From CAYPFY01 sp964410105 (GTDB lineage: Bacteria; Bacteroidota; Ignavibacteria; UBA10030; SZUA-254), in the NCBI GenBank assembly GCA_964410105.1, contig CAYPFY010000003.1, positions 124,001-188,000 of the forward strand: a stretch of DNA of 64,000 nucleotides. Direction: 5' to 3'. The notes beneath the pieces are model-generated. The model did not search any database. It was not told the origin of the DNA and saw only the letters and a list, made by a program, of their open reading frames with translations. Numbering within the stretch: position 1 is the first letter of the stretch; each line of letters opens with the position of its first letter. Shown piece by piece: positions 1 to 8,688 of the stretch. The position numbers and the translations under genes are program-made.

Positions 1-253
1 CCACGGGCGCGATGCCCGGAATGTCGCCGAGTTCGGAATCGGAACAAACGACAAGGCAAGGCTTTCAGGCCTCATACTGGAGGATGAGAAGGTGATGGGG
101 ACAATCCATATCGCTTTCGGCGACAATAAATCGATGGGGGGCTCGATCCGGGTCGCAAGCCATCTCGACGGTTTGATAAAAAACCCGACGGTCTGGTTCG
201 ACGACCGGCTCATCATGGATAAGGGAAGGTTTTTGATCCCCTTGGGTGGATAG
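1..253 (+). CDS. Aminopeptidase, AmpS/NicX (COG2309-like) family, C-terminal part
   Basis: Only the last 83 codons are inside the window, read in the frame starting at base 2 and ending with TAG at 251-253; the 5' end lies upstream. The fragment carries the block typical of the C-terminus of leucyl aminopeptidase T-like metallopeptidases: NVAEFGIGTN, then LILEDEKVMGTIHIAFGDN, then SHLDG and PTVWFDDRL. In that family the His/Asp residues of this block help bind the metal pair. The next gene starts 6 bases after the stop, so the two are probably cotranscribed. Family membership is clear from the motifs; the substrate cannot be told from the fragment, and members of this superfamily include non-peptidase enzymes. 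Confidence 0.75.
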   Translation, partial: HGRDARNVAEFGIGTNDKARLSGLILEDEKVMGTIHIAFGDNKSMGGSIRVASHLDGLIKNPTVWFDDRLIMDKGRFLIPLGG

Positions 254-258
254 GGCCG

Positions 259-654
259 ATGACGGAGTTATTGCACGGCAAACATTTTACGCTCGAACAG
301 GCGCAGCGCATGCTTTCAGGGATAAGGGGCCTGGTCGAGGAACTCTCGTCGCTCAAGAAAAAGCTCGACGCTCTTGGATATAATGTCTACAGGCATGAGT
401 ATTTCGGCGGAATGGGGCCCAACGGGGAAAGTTTTTTCCCGCTGGAACTGGAGAGAATCGTTGAAATTGCGAAGAATCTTGACGAAAAGGGCATTCTGAT
501 AAAAAGCCTGGATGAGGGATTAATCGATTTTCCACATTTGCGGTCTAACGGAGAGGAGGTCTATCTTTGCTGGAAGATAGGGGAGGGGGAAATTGAATTC
601 TGGCACCGCGTCGCCGACGGATTTCAGGGGCGGAAGCCCCTGTCGGAACTCTGA
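259..654 (+). CDS. DUF2203 family protein
   Basis: A 131-residue soluble protein matching the DUF2203 pattern. It begins FTLEQAQRML, has a central helical stretch ending in GILIKSLDEGLIDFPHL, then the signature EVYLCWKIGEGEIEFWH and a C-terminal GFQGRKPL. No signal peptide or membrane segment is visible. The function of this family is not established, so I assign none. It starts with ATG six bases after the aminopeptidase stop, and a similar helper role in one small transcription unit is only a guess. The following adaptor gene begins about 33 bases downstream. Confidence 0.85.
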   Translation: MTELLHGKHFTLEQAQRMLSGIRGLVEELSSLKKKLDALGYNVYRHEYFGGMGPNGESFFPLELERIVEIAKNLDEKGILIKSLDEGLIDFPHLRSNGEEVYLCWKIGEGEIEFWHRVADGFQGRKPLSEL

Positions 655-687
655 AAATTCGATTAAATGTTGTATTTTGAAGAAGCT

Positions 688-1959
688 ATGAAAAGAATCT
701 ATCTCTATTTCATCATCGGCATCGCGGTCGTCGGGACAGCGGGGTATTTTATCCTCTCCGGCTCCGCCTCGAAAGATCCCAAATACAGAACCGATAAAGT
801 GACACGCGGAAGCGTCGCCGTGCAGGTGCGGGCCACCGGAACCATCAACCCGGTCCAGACCGTGCAGGTCGGAAGCCAGGTCTCGGGGACCATCGCAAAG
901 ATTTTTGTTGATTTTAACAGCGAGGTGAAAAAAGGTCAGCTCATCGCCGTCATCGATTCGACTCTTCTCTATGCCTCCGTGGCCGAGGCGAAGGCAAATG
1001 TCCAGAAGAATCAGGCAGAGATGAACCAGGCCGACCGGAATCTCACACGCATCCGGGAGCTTTTTAAGAAAAGCCTGGTCGCCCAGGCAGATCTGGATGC
1101 GGCCGTGACTGCCTATGAATCGGCCGCCGCGCAACTGAAACAGACGGCCGCCGCGCTCGATCGCGCAAAGCTGAACCTGAGCTATGCCATAATCCGGGCT
1201 CCCATCGACGGAGTCGTCATCTCCCGCGACGTCGATCCCGGCCAGACCGTCGCCGCAAGCCTCCAGACGCCGAAACTGTTCTCCATCGCCAACGATCTGA
1301 AGCAGATGCAGGTGGAGGCGAGCGTCGATGAGGCCGATATCGGGCAGATCCGGACAGGACAGCGCGTCAGCTTCACCGTCGACTCATACCCCGACGAGCA
1401 GTTCCGGGGAAAAGTCGCCCAGGTGCGCCTCGCTCCCGTCACCGTGCAGAACGTTGTCACCTATACGGTGATCATCGAGGTGCCGAATCCAGACATGAAG
1501 CTCCGTCCGGGGATGACCGCCACCGTCTCGATTCTTATCGATCGAAGGGACGATGTGCTGAGGGTCCCGACTCTCGCCATCCGGTTCCAGCCTCCTCAGG
1601 ATGTCGCCGAAAAGTCGCAGCCGGCGGCAGATCCGAAAGATTCCTCTGCACAACGTCAGGATTTTAAAATGAAATGGCGTCAGCGCGGCGGGGGACCTTC
1701 CGACGAGACGCGCTCCGGCGAGGGACAGAAATTTTCTCGGATCTGGATTCTCGACGGAAACAAAGCGATCCGGGGGATCAGCGTCACAACCGGCCTCAAT
1801 GACAATCGCTTCGTGGAAGTGAGCGGCGAGGGGTTTAAAGAGGGGGATGACGTGGTGATCGGGATGTCTGCCGAAACCGCCTCGGGGCCTAACGCGCAGA
1901 CCAATCCCTTCCAGCCGCGGCCCATGGGCGGCCCGGGCGGCGGACGCCGGGGCATGTAA
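688..1959 (+). CDS. Periplasmic adaptor (membrane fusion protein) of MacA/RND type
   Basis: About 423 residues. An N-terminal membrane anchor (YLYFIIGIAVVGTAGYFIL) is followed by a lipoyl-like half motif (VRATGTINPVQTVQVGSQVSGTI), a coiled-coil hairpin rich in Ala/Glu/Gln (about residues 95-160), the second half motif (LSYAIIRAPIDGVVISRDVDPGQTV) and a beta-barrel domain. The C-terminus is Gly/Pro/Arg-rich. I chose the ATG at 688 (peptide MKRIYLYF) over the ATG at 667, because the latter adds a MLYFEEA leader with no ribosome site, whereas GAAGAAG precedes 688. The MacB-like permease follows after 2 bases, so the pair should form an ABC-type tripartite export system across the envelope. No ATPase gene lies beside them. 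Confidence 0.85.
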   Translation: MKRIYLYFIIGIAVVGTAGYFILSGSASKDPKYRTDKVTRGSVAVQVRATGTINPVQTVQVGSQVSGTIAKIFVDFNSEVKKGQLIAVIDSTLLYASVAEAKANVQKNQAEMNQADRNLTRIRELFKKSLVAQADLDAAVTAYESAAAQLKQTAAALDRAKLNLSYAIIRAPIDGVVISRDVDPGQTVAASLQTPKLFSIANDLKQMQVEASVDEADIGQIRTGQRVSFTVDSYPDEQFRGKVAQVRLAPVTVQNVVTYTVIIEVPNPDMKLRPGMTATVSILIDRRDDVLRVPTLAIRFQPPQDVAEKSQPAADPKDSSAQRQDFKMKWRQRGGGPSDETRSGEGQKFSRIWILDGNKAIRGISVTTGLNDNRFVEVSGEGFKEGDDVVIGMSAETASGPNAQTNPFQPRPMGGPGGGRRGM

Positions 1960-1961
1960 CG

Positions 1962-3179
1962 ATGCGCTTCTTTGAAATACTGCGCATCGCCTTCGACGCC
2001 CTTCTCAGGAATAAGATGCGCTCCCTCCTCACCATGCTCGGCATCATCATCGGGGTCGGGGCCGTCATCGCCATGGTCGCCATCGGCCAGGGCGCCCAGG
2101 TTCAGGTCGATGCTCAGATCAGCACGCTCGGAACAAACGTTCTTCTGATATTCCCCGGTTCGATGACGTCCGGGGCCGTGAGGACAGGGGCGCAAACCGG
2201 CACCTCTCTCACCGAAGAGGACGGCCAGGCCATCAAGGATCAATGCCCCGCCATTGCCTATATCAGCCCGATCCTCCGCTCCGGAGGCCAGGTCGTTTAC
2301 GGAAACGTCAACTGGGGGACCTCCATCCAGGGAGGATCACCCGATTATTTTGCCATCAGGGACTGGCGGATCGACGTCGGGGATTTCTTCGCCGACGCCG
2401 ACGTCCGCGGGGCGACCAAAGTCTGTCTTCTCGGCCAGACAGTTCAGCTACAGCTGTTCGATACCGAAGACCCGATCGGCAAGACGATCCGCATCAGGAA
2501 TATCCCCTTCAAAGTCGTCGGCACGCTGAAGCCGAAGGGGCAGAATATGATGGGCCAGGACCAGGATGATATAATCCTTATCCCCTACACGACCCTGCAA
2601 AAGAGGCTCATGGGCAATACAAGGGCGTGGGGTTATACCTCCTCCGCCAGAACCAAGAGCCAGATCATCGAGGCGCAGCAGCAGATAACGGACCTCCTTC
2701 GCTCCCGCCATAAGCTCGGTCCCATGGATGATAACGATTTCACGATACGAACTCAGACCGAAATCGCGGAGGCGTCCGCATCGACTTCAAAGGTGATGAC
2801 CGCTTTGCTTGCGAGCATCGCATCCGTCTCTCTGATCGTCGGCGGCATCGGGATCATGAATATCATGCTTGTCTCCGTCACGGAGCGCACTCGAGAGATC
2901 GGCGTGAGGATGTCGATCGGGGCCCGAAAACGGGACATCCTGACTCAATTCCTCATGGAAGCGATTGTCCTCAGCCTGCTCGGAGGGCTCATGGGGATAG
3001 GCATCGGCGTCGTCGGCTCGAACCTGGTGTCGAAGCTCGCCGGCTGGCCCACGTTTGTGACGAGCGGATCAATTATCCTCTCTGTTGTCTTTTCGATGGT
3101 CGTCGGCGTTTTCTTCGGCTTCTATCCCGCGCGTAAAGCCTCCCTCCTCCACCCGATCGAAGCTCTCCGGTACGAGTAG
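1962..3179 (+). CDS. ABC transporter permease, MacB_PCD/FtsX type
   Basis: 405 residues. The first membrane helix (MRSLLTMLGIIIGVGAVIAMVAIG) is followed by a large periplasmic MacB_PCD domain (about residues 45-270), then three helices of the FtsX domain with the typical NIMLVSVTERTREIGVRMSIGA loop and the C-terminal FGFYPARKASLLHPIEALRYE. This is a MacB-type mechanotransmission permease without its own nucleotide-binding domain. Full MacB is near 650 residues because the ATPase is fused at the N-terminus; here the ATPase must come from another gene, and neither neighbour encodes one. It pairs with the MacA-like adaptor immediately upstream. Confidence 0.88.
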   Translation: MRFFEILRIAFDALLRNKMRSLLTMLGIIIGVGAVIAMVAIGQGAQVQVDAQISTLGTNVLLIFPGSMTSGAVRTGAQTGTSLTEEDGQAIKDQCPAIAYISPILRSGGQVVYGNVNWGTSIQGGSPDYFAIRDWRIDVGDFFADADVRGATKVCLLGQTVQLQLFDTEDPIGKTIRIRNIPFKVVGTLKPKGQNMMGQDQDDIILIPYTTLQKRLMGNTRAWGYTSSARTKSQIIEAQQQITDLLRSRHKLGPMDDNDFTIRTQTEIAEASASTSKVMTALLASIASVSLIVGGIGIMNIMLVSVTERTREIGVRMSIGARKRDILTQFLMEAIVLSLLGGLMGIGIGVVGSNLVSKLAGWPTFVTSGSIILSVVFSMVVGVFFGFYPARKASLLHPIEALRYE

Positions 3180-3218
3180 TTTTCCGGAGCATTGTATCTG
3201 TTTGGGGATTTCGATATA

Positions 3219-5243
3219 ATGAAATCCATGAATCAATTTAATCTCGTCTCAGAATTCCGGCCGAGCGGCGATCAACCCGAAGCGATCAGAGAACTTTCCC
3301 AGGGCGTGTCACGCGGGGACAAGTTCCAGACGCTCCTCGGTGTCACCGGAAGCGGAAAGACTTTCACCGTCTCGAACGTGCTGGCCGAGGCCGGACGCCC
3401 CGTCCTCGTGATGTCGCATAATAAGACGCTCGCCGCCCAGCTTTTCGGCGAGTTCAAGCAGTTTTTCCCCCGCGACCGCGTCGAATTCTTTATCTCGTAC
3501 TACGATTACTACCAGCCCGAAGCGTATGTGCCCGTCACAGACACCTATATCGCCAAGGATGCCTCCATCAACGATGAGATCGACCGCCTCCGCCTCCGTG
3601 CCACGAGCGCCCTGCTGAGCGGGGACCGGAATGTCATCGTGGTCGCTTCGGTGAGCTGCATCTACGGCATCGGAGCGCCGGACGAATGGCTCAAGCAGAT
3701 GGTCTCCGTCGCAAAAGGTCAGAGGATTGAACGGAATTCCCTGCTCCGGAAGCTGCTCGACGTCCACTACCTGCGGAATGATTTCGAGTTCAGCCGCGGC
3801 ACCTTCCGCGTCCGCGGCGATGTCGTCGAGATCATCCCGGCTTACGAGGTAGAGCAGGCCATCCGCATCCAGTTTTTCGGGGACGAGATTGAAAAGATCA
3901 TGACGATCCATCCCGTGACGGGCGAGGCGATCCGGGAGGTTTCCTCTGAAATAATCTATCCCGCAAAGCATTTTGTCACTTCCGCCCCGACGCTCGAAAA
4001 GGCCATGGAAGGGATCGAGAAGGAACTGGAGGAGCAGCTCGATATTCTGCGAAAGAGGGGAAAACTCCTGGAGGCCCAGCGGCTCGAGCAGCGCACACGC
4101 TTCGATATGGAAATGATGAGGGAAGTGGGCTACTGCCCGGGGATCGAGAATTATTCGCGCCATATCGCCGGCAGGCCCCCCGGATCGCGCCCGTACTGCC
4201 TCCTCGACTATTTTCCCAAAGACTATCTGCTGCTCGTCGACGAGTCGCATGCCACCGTTCCCCAGATTGCCGGCATGTGGCACGGAGACCGGTCCAGAAA
4301 ATCCACCCTCGTCGAACACGGCTTCCGGCTTCCCTCCGCACTCGATAACCGCCCCCTCACCTTCGAGGAGTGGGAGTCGATGGTGAATCAGGTCATCTTC
4401 GTCAGCGCAACCCCCGGGCCCTACGAGCTTGAGAAATCGCACGGCGTGATCGTCGAACAGATCATCCGCCCGACGGGGCTCGTCGACCCGGTCGTCGAAG
4501 TCCGCCCCGTCAAAAATCAGGTCGATGATCTGATCGGGGAGATCAGGCTGCGGGCCGAGCGAAAGGAGCGGTGCCTCGTGACCACGCTGACGAAGCGGAT
4601 GGCGGAAGATCTGACAAAATATCTGAGCGATATCTCTATCAGGGTGCGGTATATCCATTCAGAGATCGATGCCCTGGAACGGGTGGAAATTCTCCGTGAC
4701 CTGCGCCTGGGAGCCTTCGACGTTCTTGTCGGCGTGAATCTTCTCAGGGAGGGGCTGGATCTTCCCGAAGTTTCGCTCGTCGCGATCCTCGACGCGGATA
4801 AGGAGGGGTTCCTCCGGTCCGACAGATCCCTCATCCAGACGGCCGGCCGGACCGCCCGTAACGCGAACGGCATCGTCATCATGTACGCCGACGGTCTCAC
4901 GGGATCGATGAAACGGATGCTCGACGAGACCCGGCGGCGACGCGAGAAACAGATCGACTATAACAAGGAAAACGGCATCGTCCCGACGACGATCTACAAA
5001 TCGACGGAAGAAGTGCTGGCGAGCACCGCAGTCGCCGACGTGAAGATCGCCCGCGACTCGCGCCGGGAGGCGGAGAAGACGCCCATGTTCTCGGAATCGG
5101 TTATCCGGTACATGACCCCGGGACAGCGTAAGGATCTTCTTGAAGAGCTCCGGCAGGAGATGCACAACGCAGCCAAGGATCTGGAATTTGAAAGGGCGGC
5201 CGAACTGCGCGACGAAATCGCGCGGCTCGAAAAAATGACGTAA
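3219..5243 (+). CDS. uvrB: UvrABC excision nuclease subunit B
   Basis: UvrB loads onto damaged DNA with UvrA and positions UvrC for incision in nucleotide excision repair. The protein shows the Walker A motif GVTGSGKT, the beta-hairpin YYDYYQPEAYVP, helicase motifs (VDESHAT, FVSATPGPYE, GVNLLREGLDLPEVSLVAILDADKEGFLRS, QTAGRTARN) and a C-terminal UVR helix pair (DLLEELRQEMHNAAKDLEFERAAELRDEI). Starting at the ATG at 3219 gives 674 residues, almost the E. coli length, and GGGGAT lies 10 bases upstream; an ATG at 3228 (MNQFNLVSEF) is the alternative, and the in-frame TTG at 3192 is too far. It follows the permease after about 40 bases. No LexA-like box is evident. Confidence 0.97.
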   Translation: MKSMNQFNLVSEFRPSGDQPEAIRELSQGVSRGDKFQTLLGVTGSGKTFTVSNVLAEAGRPVLVMSHNKTLAAQLFGEFKQFFPRDRVEFFISYYDYYQPEAYVPVTDTYIAKDASINDEIDRLRLRATSALLSGDRNVIVVASVSCIYGIGAPDEWLKQMVSVAKGQRIERNSLLRKLLDVHYLRNDFEFSRGTFRVRGDVVEIIPAYEVEQAIRIQFFGDEIEKIMTIHPVTGEAIREVSSEIIYPAKHFVTSAPTLEKAMEGIEKELEEQLDILRKRGKLLEAQRLEQRTRFDMEMMREVGYCPGIENYSRHIAGRPPGSRPYCLLDYFPKDYLLLVDESHATVPQIAGMWHGDRSRKSTLVEHGFRLPSALDNRPLTFEEWESMVNQVIFVSATPGPYELEKSHGVIVEQIIRPTGLVDPVVEVRPVKNQVDDLIGEIRLRAERKERCLVTTLTKRMAEDLTKYLSDISIRVRYIHSEIDALERVEILRDLRLGAFDVLVGVNLLREGLDLPEVSLVAILDADKEGFLRSDRSLIQTAGRTARNANGIVIMYADGLTGSMKRMLDETRRRREKQIDYNKENGIVPTTIYKSTEEVLASTAVADVKIARDSRREAEKTPMFSESVIRYMTPGQRKDLLEELRQEMHNAAKDLEFERAAELRDEIARLEKMT

Positions 5244-5250
5244 CGGAGGT

Positions 5251-5270
5251 AGCGGCGGACTTCCGCCGTT
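5251..5270 (+). terminator. Short GC hairpin after uvrB
   Basis: AGCGGCGG and CCGCCGTT form an 8-bp stem (one G-U pair) around a 4-base ACTT loop, 8 bases after the uvrB stop. There is no T-run behind it, so it may only slow or mark the end of the transcript. The remaining bases up to comF (5271-5404) hold no gene or promoter that I can support. Confidence 0.3.
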
Positions 5271-5404
5271 GATTCGCACTTGTTGGGGAGGCCACCCGTG
5301 AGCCCGCCCGCTCGCTCGCGGCCCCGCCTAGCACTCTTCTAGCTAATTGGCAGCGCCGATTTCACGACCGCCCCTCCCGGGCAGTCTGCTGCCTGACAGA
5401 CACG

Positions 5405-6079
5405 ATGAAAAATCCGATAAGCCTGCTGAAGCCCGTGAGGGATTTCATTTTCCCCCCTCTCTGCCTTCTCTGCAACGAGAGCCTCACCGAAGAGCGCATC
5501 TGCCGGTCATGCTGGGGGAGTTTCCCCCCTGCCGACCCGTCACACGCCGCCTGGAAAAATCTGCAAAGAATCGTTACGCGGGAGGGTGTCGATGATCTCT
5601 TCGCCAGCTTTCTCTTCGAGAAGGAGGGTAAACTGAAGGACGCTCTGCATCTATTGAAATATTCGGAAAAAAGATCGATTGGCCTCATGTTCGGGCGCGA
5701 AATCGGCGCCCACATTGCCTTCGCCGATGCCCTGGTCCCAGTCCCCCTGCACCGGCGAAAGCAAAGAGAACGGGGGTATAATCAGAGCGAATGGATTTCT
5801 CTGGGAATCGCCGAGACGGCAAAAATCCCTTTGAACACATCGATGCTCGTGAGAAGGAAGGATACGCCGACTCAAACTCATCTCGATTCGGAGAGCAGGT
5901 GGGAGAATCTCCGCGATGCGTTCGAGTCCTGCCCCGCCGTCAATGGAAAGAATGTGATCCTCGTCGATGATGTGATGACGACCGGCTCAACGATTGCGGC
6001 ATGCGCGCGGGCGCTTAAATCTCTCGGCGCCGCAAGGGTGTGCGCCGTCGCCGCTGCCATCGCCACGTGCGACCTCTGA
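5405..6079 (+). CDS. ComF family phosphoribosyltransferase-like protein
   Basis: 224 residues. The N-terminus carries the four-Cys zinc knuckle of ComF/GntX proteins (CLLCNESLTEERICRSC, about residues 19-35), followed by a type I phosphoribosyltransferase fold with the loop DALVPVPLHRRKQRERGYNQS and the PRPP-binding motif VILVDDVMTTGSTI. ComF takes part in DNA uptake in naturally competent species, but ComF-like proteins are widespread and the exact reaction is unresolved. It starts with ATG; about 160 bases separate it from uvrB, so it probably has its own transcript, though I could not identify a convincing promoter. Confidence 0.9.
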   Translation: MKNPISLLKPVRDFIFPPLCLLCNESLTEERICRSCWGSFPPADPSHAAWKNLQRIVTREGVDDLFASFLFEKEGKLKDALHLLKYSEKRSIGLMFGREIGAHIAFADALVPVPLHRRKQRERGYNQSEWISLGIAETAKIPLNTSMLVRRKDTPTQTHLDSESRWENLRDAFESCPAVNGKNVILVDDVMTTGSTIAACARALKSLGAARVCAVAAAIATCDL

Positions 6080-6151
6080 ATTCCCGGCGCCCCGGGGAGA
6101 GGGCGGCGATCGGGTTGATTTTCACCGGTCAATTGAGTACGCTCCTGATCG

Positions 6152-7573
6152 ATGCCGCAGACGGTTAAAAATTTCAAGACCCTTCTCCTCGCGGGCGGCG
6201 TCGCCCTCCTCTACGGACGGGCCGTCAGATACCCGTTCATCGAGGATGACTGGTGCGTTATCCGGGCCATAGTGAAAAAGGGGGGGACGGGGTTTCCGAA
6301 AAACCTGATCTTGCCGGCCGGAAAGCTTCTCTACCGTCCCCTCGGCCAGGCCGACATCGTCGGTATGACCGCCGTATTCGGCCTCAACGCGACGCCCTTT
6401 CACATCGCCGCCCTCGTCCTCCATTTCGCAAATTCTCTCCTGATCAGTATTATAGCGGGCAAACTGCTGGATGACCCCGCGCTCGGATGGATATCGGGCT
6501 TCCTCTATGCGTTTTCCCTCAGGGTGCATGTCGACAACCTCCTCTGGGTCGTGGGGATCTACGATCTCGGCGGCACTTTTTTCCTGCTTATCTCTTTTGC
6601 CCTCTTCATGGCCGGGCGAAGGAATCTCTCGGCCTTTATTTTTTTCCTCGCCACGCTCCTGAAGGAAACCACTCTCTTTTTCCCGGCCCTCCTTCTTTTA
6701 TACGGTCTGAAAAATATCAGGTCGGCTGCCCGGGATCTTGCTCCGCACGCCGTTGCCCTCACTGTCTACGCCCTCCTCCGGCTCCAGGGAGAATCTCCCC
6801 TCGGCTTGCCTCAGGGGGATTCTTACCGGATGGAACTGTTCGGGGCCTATCTTTTAAAAAACATGTATCTCTACGCCCGATGGTGCCTCGACGCAGTCCA
6901 CCCCCTCTCGGCGCTCGGCGAACCGCTGGCCGGCATATTTTTGCTTGTCTTCCTTGTCTGCATCCTGAGATCAATCGCTTCGCCGTCAGTGATCGTCCTC
7001 AGCGGGTGGTATCTCATCGGGCTTGTGCCGGTGATCTTTTTCCCGAACCACGTCTCGCGCTATTACCTGATGTATTCAGTCGCCCCATTCATCGTTCTCC
7101 TGGTGCATACGCTCAGATCGGTTGCCGGCCGGCACGTCCGAACTCTCGCTGTTGCCCTCTGGATTCTGTGCGCGGTCAACCTCGCCTGGTCCACCCTGCT
7201 TTTTGCCCGGATGGATGAAGCGGGGTTCAATACTCCGACCGTCGAAGGGTCCAATAATCTCACACGAAAGGCGGCGCTGATTTCGATGGTGAGAGATTTT
7301 ATGGAAAAAATCCCAAGTGTTCCCGCGGGCGCCGTGTTCGTCTTCGACTGGCTTCCCACGACCGCGTTCTGCCACAGCGCGGGACCTCAGGTCTGGTTTC
7401 ATGACTTCACTCTCCGCGCCACGGAGATCGACAAGATCCACCGTGATTCTCACGGGATTTTTCTCGATCCCCAGGAAGATCTCGCAAGAACTTATGTTGA
7501 CTCCTCGAAGTTTTTTTTCATAACCTTTCACGGTGACTCACTCCGGTTCGGCGGCGGGAATCTCCTCCGGTGA
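6152..7573 (+). CDS. Polytopic membrane protein, probable GT-C-fold glycosyltransferase
   Basis: 473 residues with roughly ten hydrophobic helices across the first 370 positions, then a soluble C-terminal part of about 100 residues. The first extracytoplasmic loop contains an acidic EDDW motif at residues 31-34 and YRPLGQADIV soon after, the layout seen in lipid-linked-sugar (GT-C) transferases and related uncharacterised membrane proteins. This points to a transferase using a polyprenyl-phosphate sugar at the outer face of the inner membrane, but donor and acceptor are unknown, and the family call rests on topology and the acidic motif only. Gene neighbours (comF, gap) give no functional clue. 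Confidence 0.55.
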   Translation: MPQTVKNFKTLLLAGGVALLYGRAVRYPFIEDDWCVIRAIVKKGGTGFPKNLILPAGKLLYRPLGQADIVGMTAVFGLNATPFHIAALVLHFANSLLISIIAGKLLDDPALGWISGFLYAFSLRVHVDNLLWVVGIYDLGGTFFLLISFALFMAGRRNLSAFIFFLATLLKETTLFFPALLLLYGLKNIRSAARDLAPHAVALTVYALLRLQGESPLGLPQGDSYRMELFGAYLLKNMYLYARWCLDAVHPLSALGEPLAGIFLLVFLVCILRSIASPSVIVLSGWYLIGLVPVIFFPNHVSRYYLMYSVAPFIVLLVHTLRSVAGRHVRTLAVALWILCAVNLAWSTLLFARMDEAGFNTPTVEGSNNLTRKAALISMVRDFMEKIPSVPAGAVFVFDWLPTTAFCHSAGPQVWFHDFTLRATEIDKIHRDSHGIFLDPQEDLARTYVDSSKFFFITFHGDSLRFGGGNLLR

Positions 7574-7574
7574 G

Positions 7575-7605
7575 TTGATTTTCGCACACTTTTTTGGTAC
7601 ATTTG
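7575..7605 (+). promoter_or_regulatory. Promoter of the gap-pgk unit
   Basis: TTG at 7575-7577, 20 bases, then TACATTTG at 7598-7605: a full match to the TAnnTTTG -7 element of Bacteroidota-type promoters, and also compatible with sigma70 spacing. The expected start of transcription (about 7611) lies some 20 bases before the gap ATG. Confidence 0.65.
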
Positions 7606-7629
7606 GTCATCCACACTCGGAGTAACCTC

Positions 7630-8640
7630 ATGCCAGCAAGAATTGGAATCAATGGATTCGGCCGGATCGGGCGGAATGTTTTCCGCGCAGGATTCGGCTC
7701 GAAGGAATACGAAGTCGTGGCCGTCAATGATATCACCGACGCCAAGACGCTCGGCCATCTCCTGAAATACGATTCGATCATCGGGAATTTTTCACGGACC
7801 GTCGAGGTGAAGGACTCCGCCATTGTGGTGGACGGCAAACCCTTGAAGGTTTTGTCGGAAAAGGATTATATGAAACTCCCCTGGAAAGAGCTGGGGATCG
7901 ACATCGTGATCGAATCGACGGGCCTCAAGCATTTTACGGACGGCGATGCCGCCCGCCAGCACCTCACGAACGGCGCGAAGAAGGTCGTGATCAGCGCCCC
8001 GGCCAAAAGCCCCGACGTCACCATTGCAATGGGCGTGAACGACGATCTCTACGACCCGGCGCGGCATCATGTCATCTCCAACGCCTCATGCACGACAAAC
8101 TGCCTGGCGCCCGTCGCCAAGGTGCTGCTTAAGAATTTCGGCATAAAGAAGGGGTTGATGACCACCATCCACTCCTACACGAACGACCAAAAACTGCTTG
8201 ACCTGCCCCATTCGGATCTGCGCCGCGCACGCGCCGCAGCTCTCAATATGATCCCCACCTCGACGGGAGCCGCCAAAGCCATCGGCCTCGTCATCCCGGA
8301 GTTAAAAGGGAAGATGGACGGCGTCGCCATCCGCGTCCCCACCCCGAATGTGTCCCTGGTCGATCTCGTCATCGAAGCGGAAAAACCCGCGACGCGGGAG
8401 GCCGTGAACTCGGCTTTCGCCGAGGCGGCCCGCGGCGAGATGAAGCATATCCTCGAATATACAGACCTCCCCCTCGTCTCCGGCGATTTCAAGGGGAACC
8501 CTCACTCGGCAATTTTTGACTCCGGCCTTACCTATGCGGTCGACACCATGATCAAGGTCGCGGCCTGGTACGACAACGAGTGGGGCTATTCCTGCAGGGT
8601 CGTCGACCTGACGAAAAAGATCCTCTCAATGATGGATTGA
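7630..8640 (+). CDS. gap: Glyceraldehyde-3-phosphate dehydrogenase
   Basis: Catalyses the reversible oxidative phosphorylation of glyceraldehyde 3-phosphate to 1,3-bisphosphoglycerate in glycolysis and gluconeogenesis, in the cytosol. The Rossmann motif IGINGFGRIGRN opens the protein; Asp34 at the end of the second strand suggests NAD preference. The catalytic motif SNASCTTNCLAP places the nucleophile at Cys154, and the C-terminal WYDNEWGYSCRVVDL is typical. The ATG at 7630 follows GGAG with good spacing and gives 336 residues, the usual length; an upstream TTG would put the start inside the promoter. pgk follows after 48 bases, the next enzyme in the pathway. Confidence 0.97.
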   Translation: MPARIGINGFGRIGRNVFRAGFGSKEYEVVAVNDITDAKTLGHLLKYDSIIGNFSRTVEVKDSAIVVDGKPLKVLSEKDYMKLPWKELGIDIVIESTGLKHFTDGDAARQHLTNGAKKVVISAPAKSPDVTIAMGVNDDLYDPARHHVISNASCTTNCLAPVAKVLLKNFGIKKGLMTTIHSYTNDQKLLDLPHSDLRRARAAALNMIPTSTGAAKAIGLVIPELKGKMDGVAIRVPTPNVSLVDLVIEAEKPATREAVNSAFAEAARGEMKHILEYTDLPLVSGDFKGNPHSAIFDSGLTYAVDTMIKVAAWYDNEWGYSCRVVDLTKKILSMMD

Positions 8641-8688
8641 TGTCGGCTCGCCGCCCGCCGCGGGATTCCCTGAGACCGGGTATCTGTC

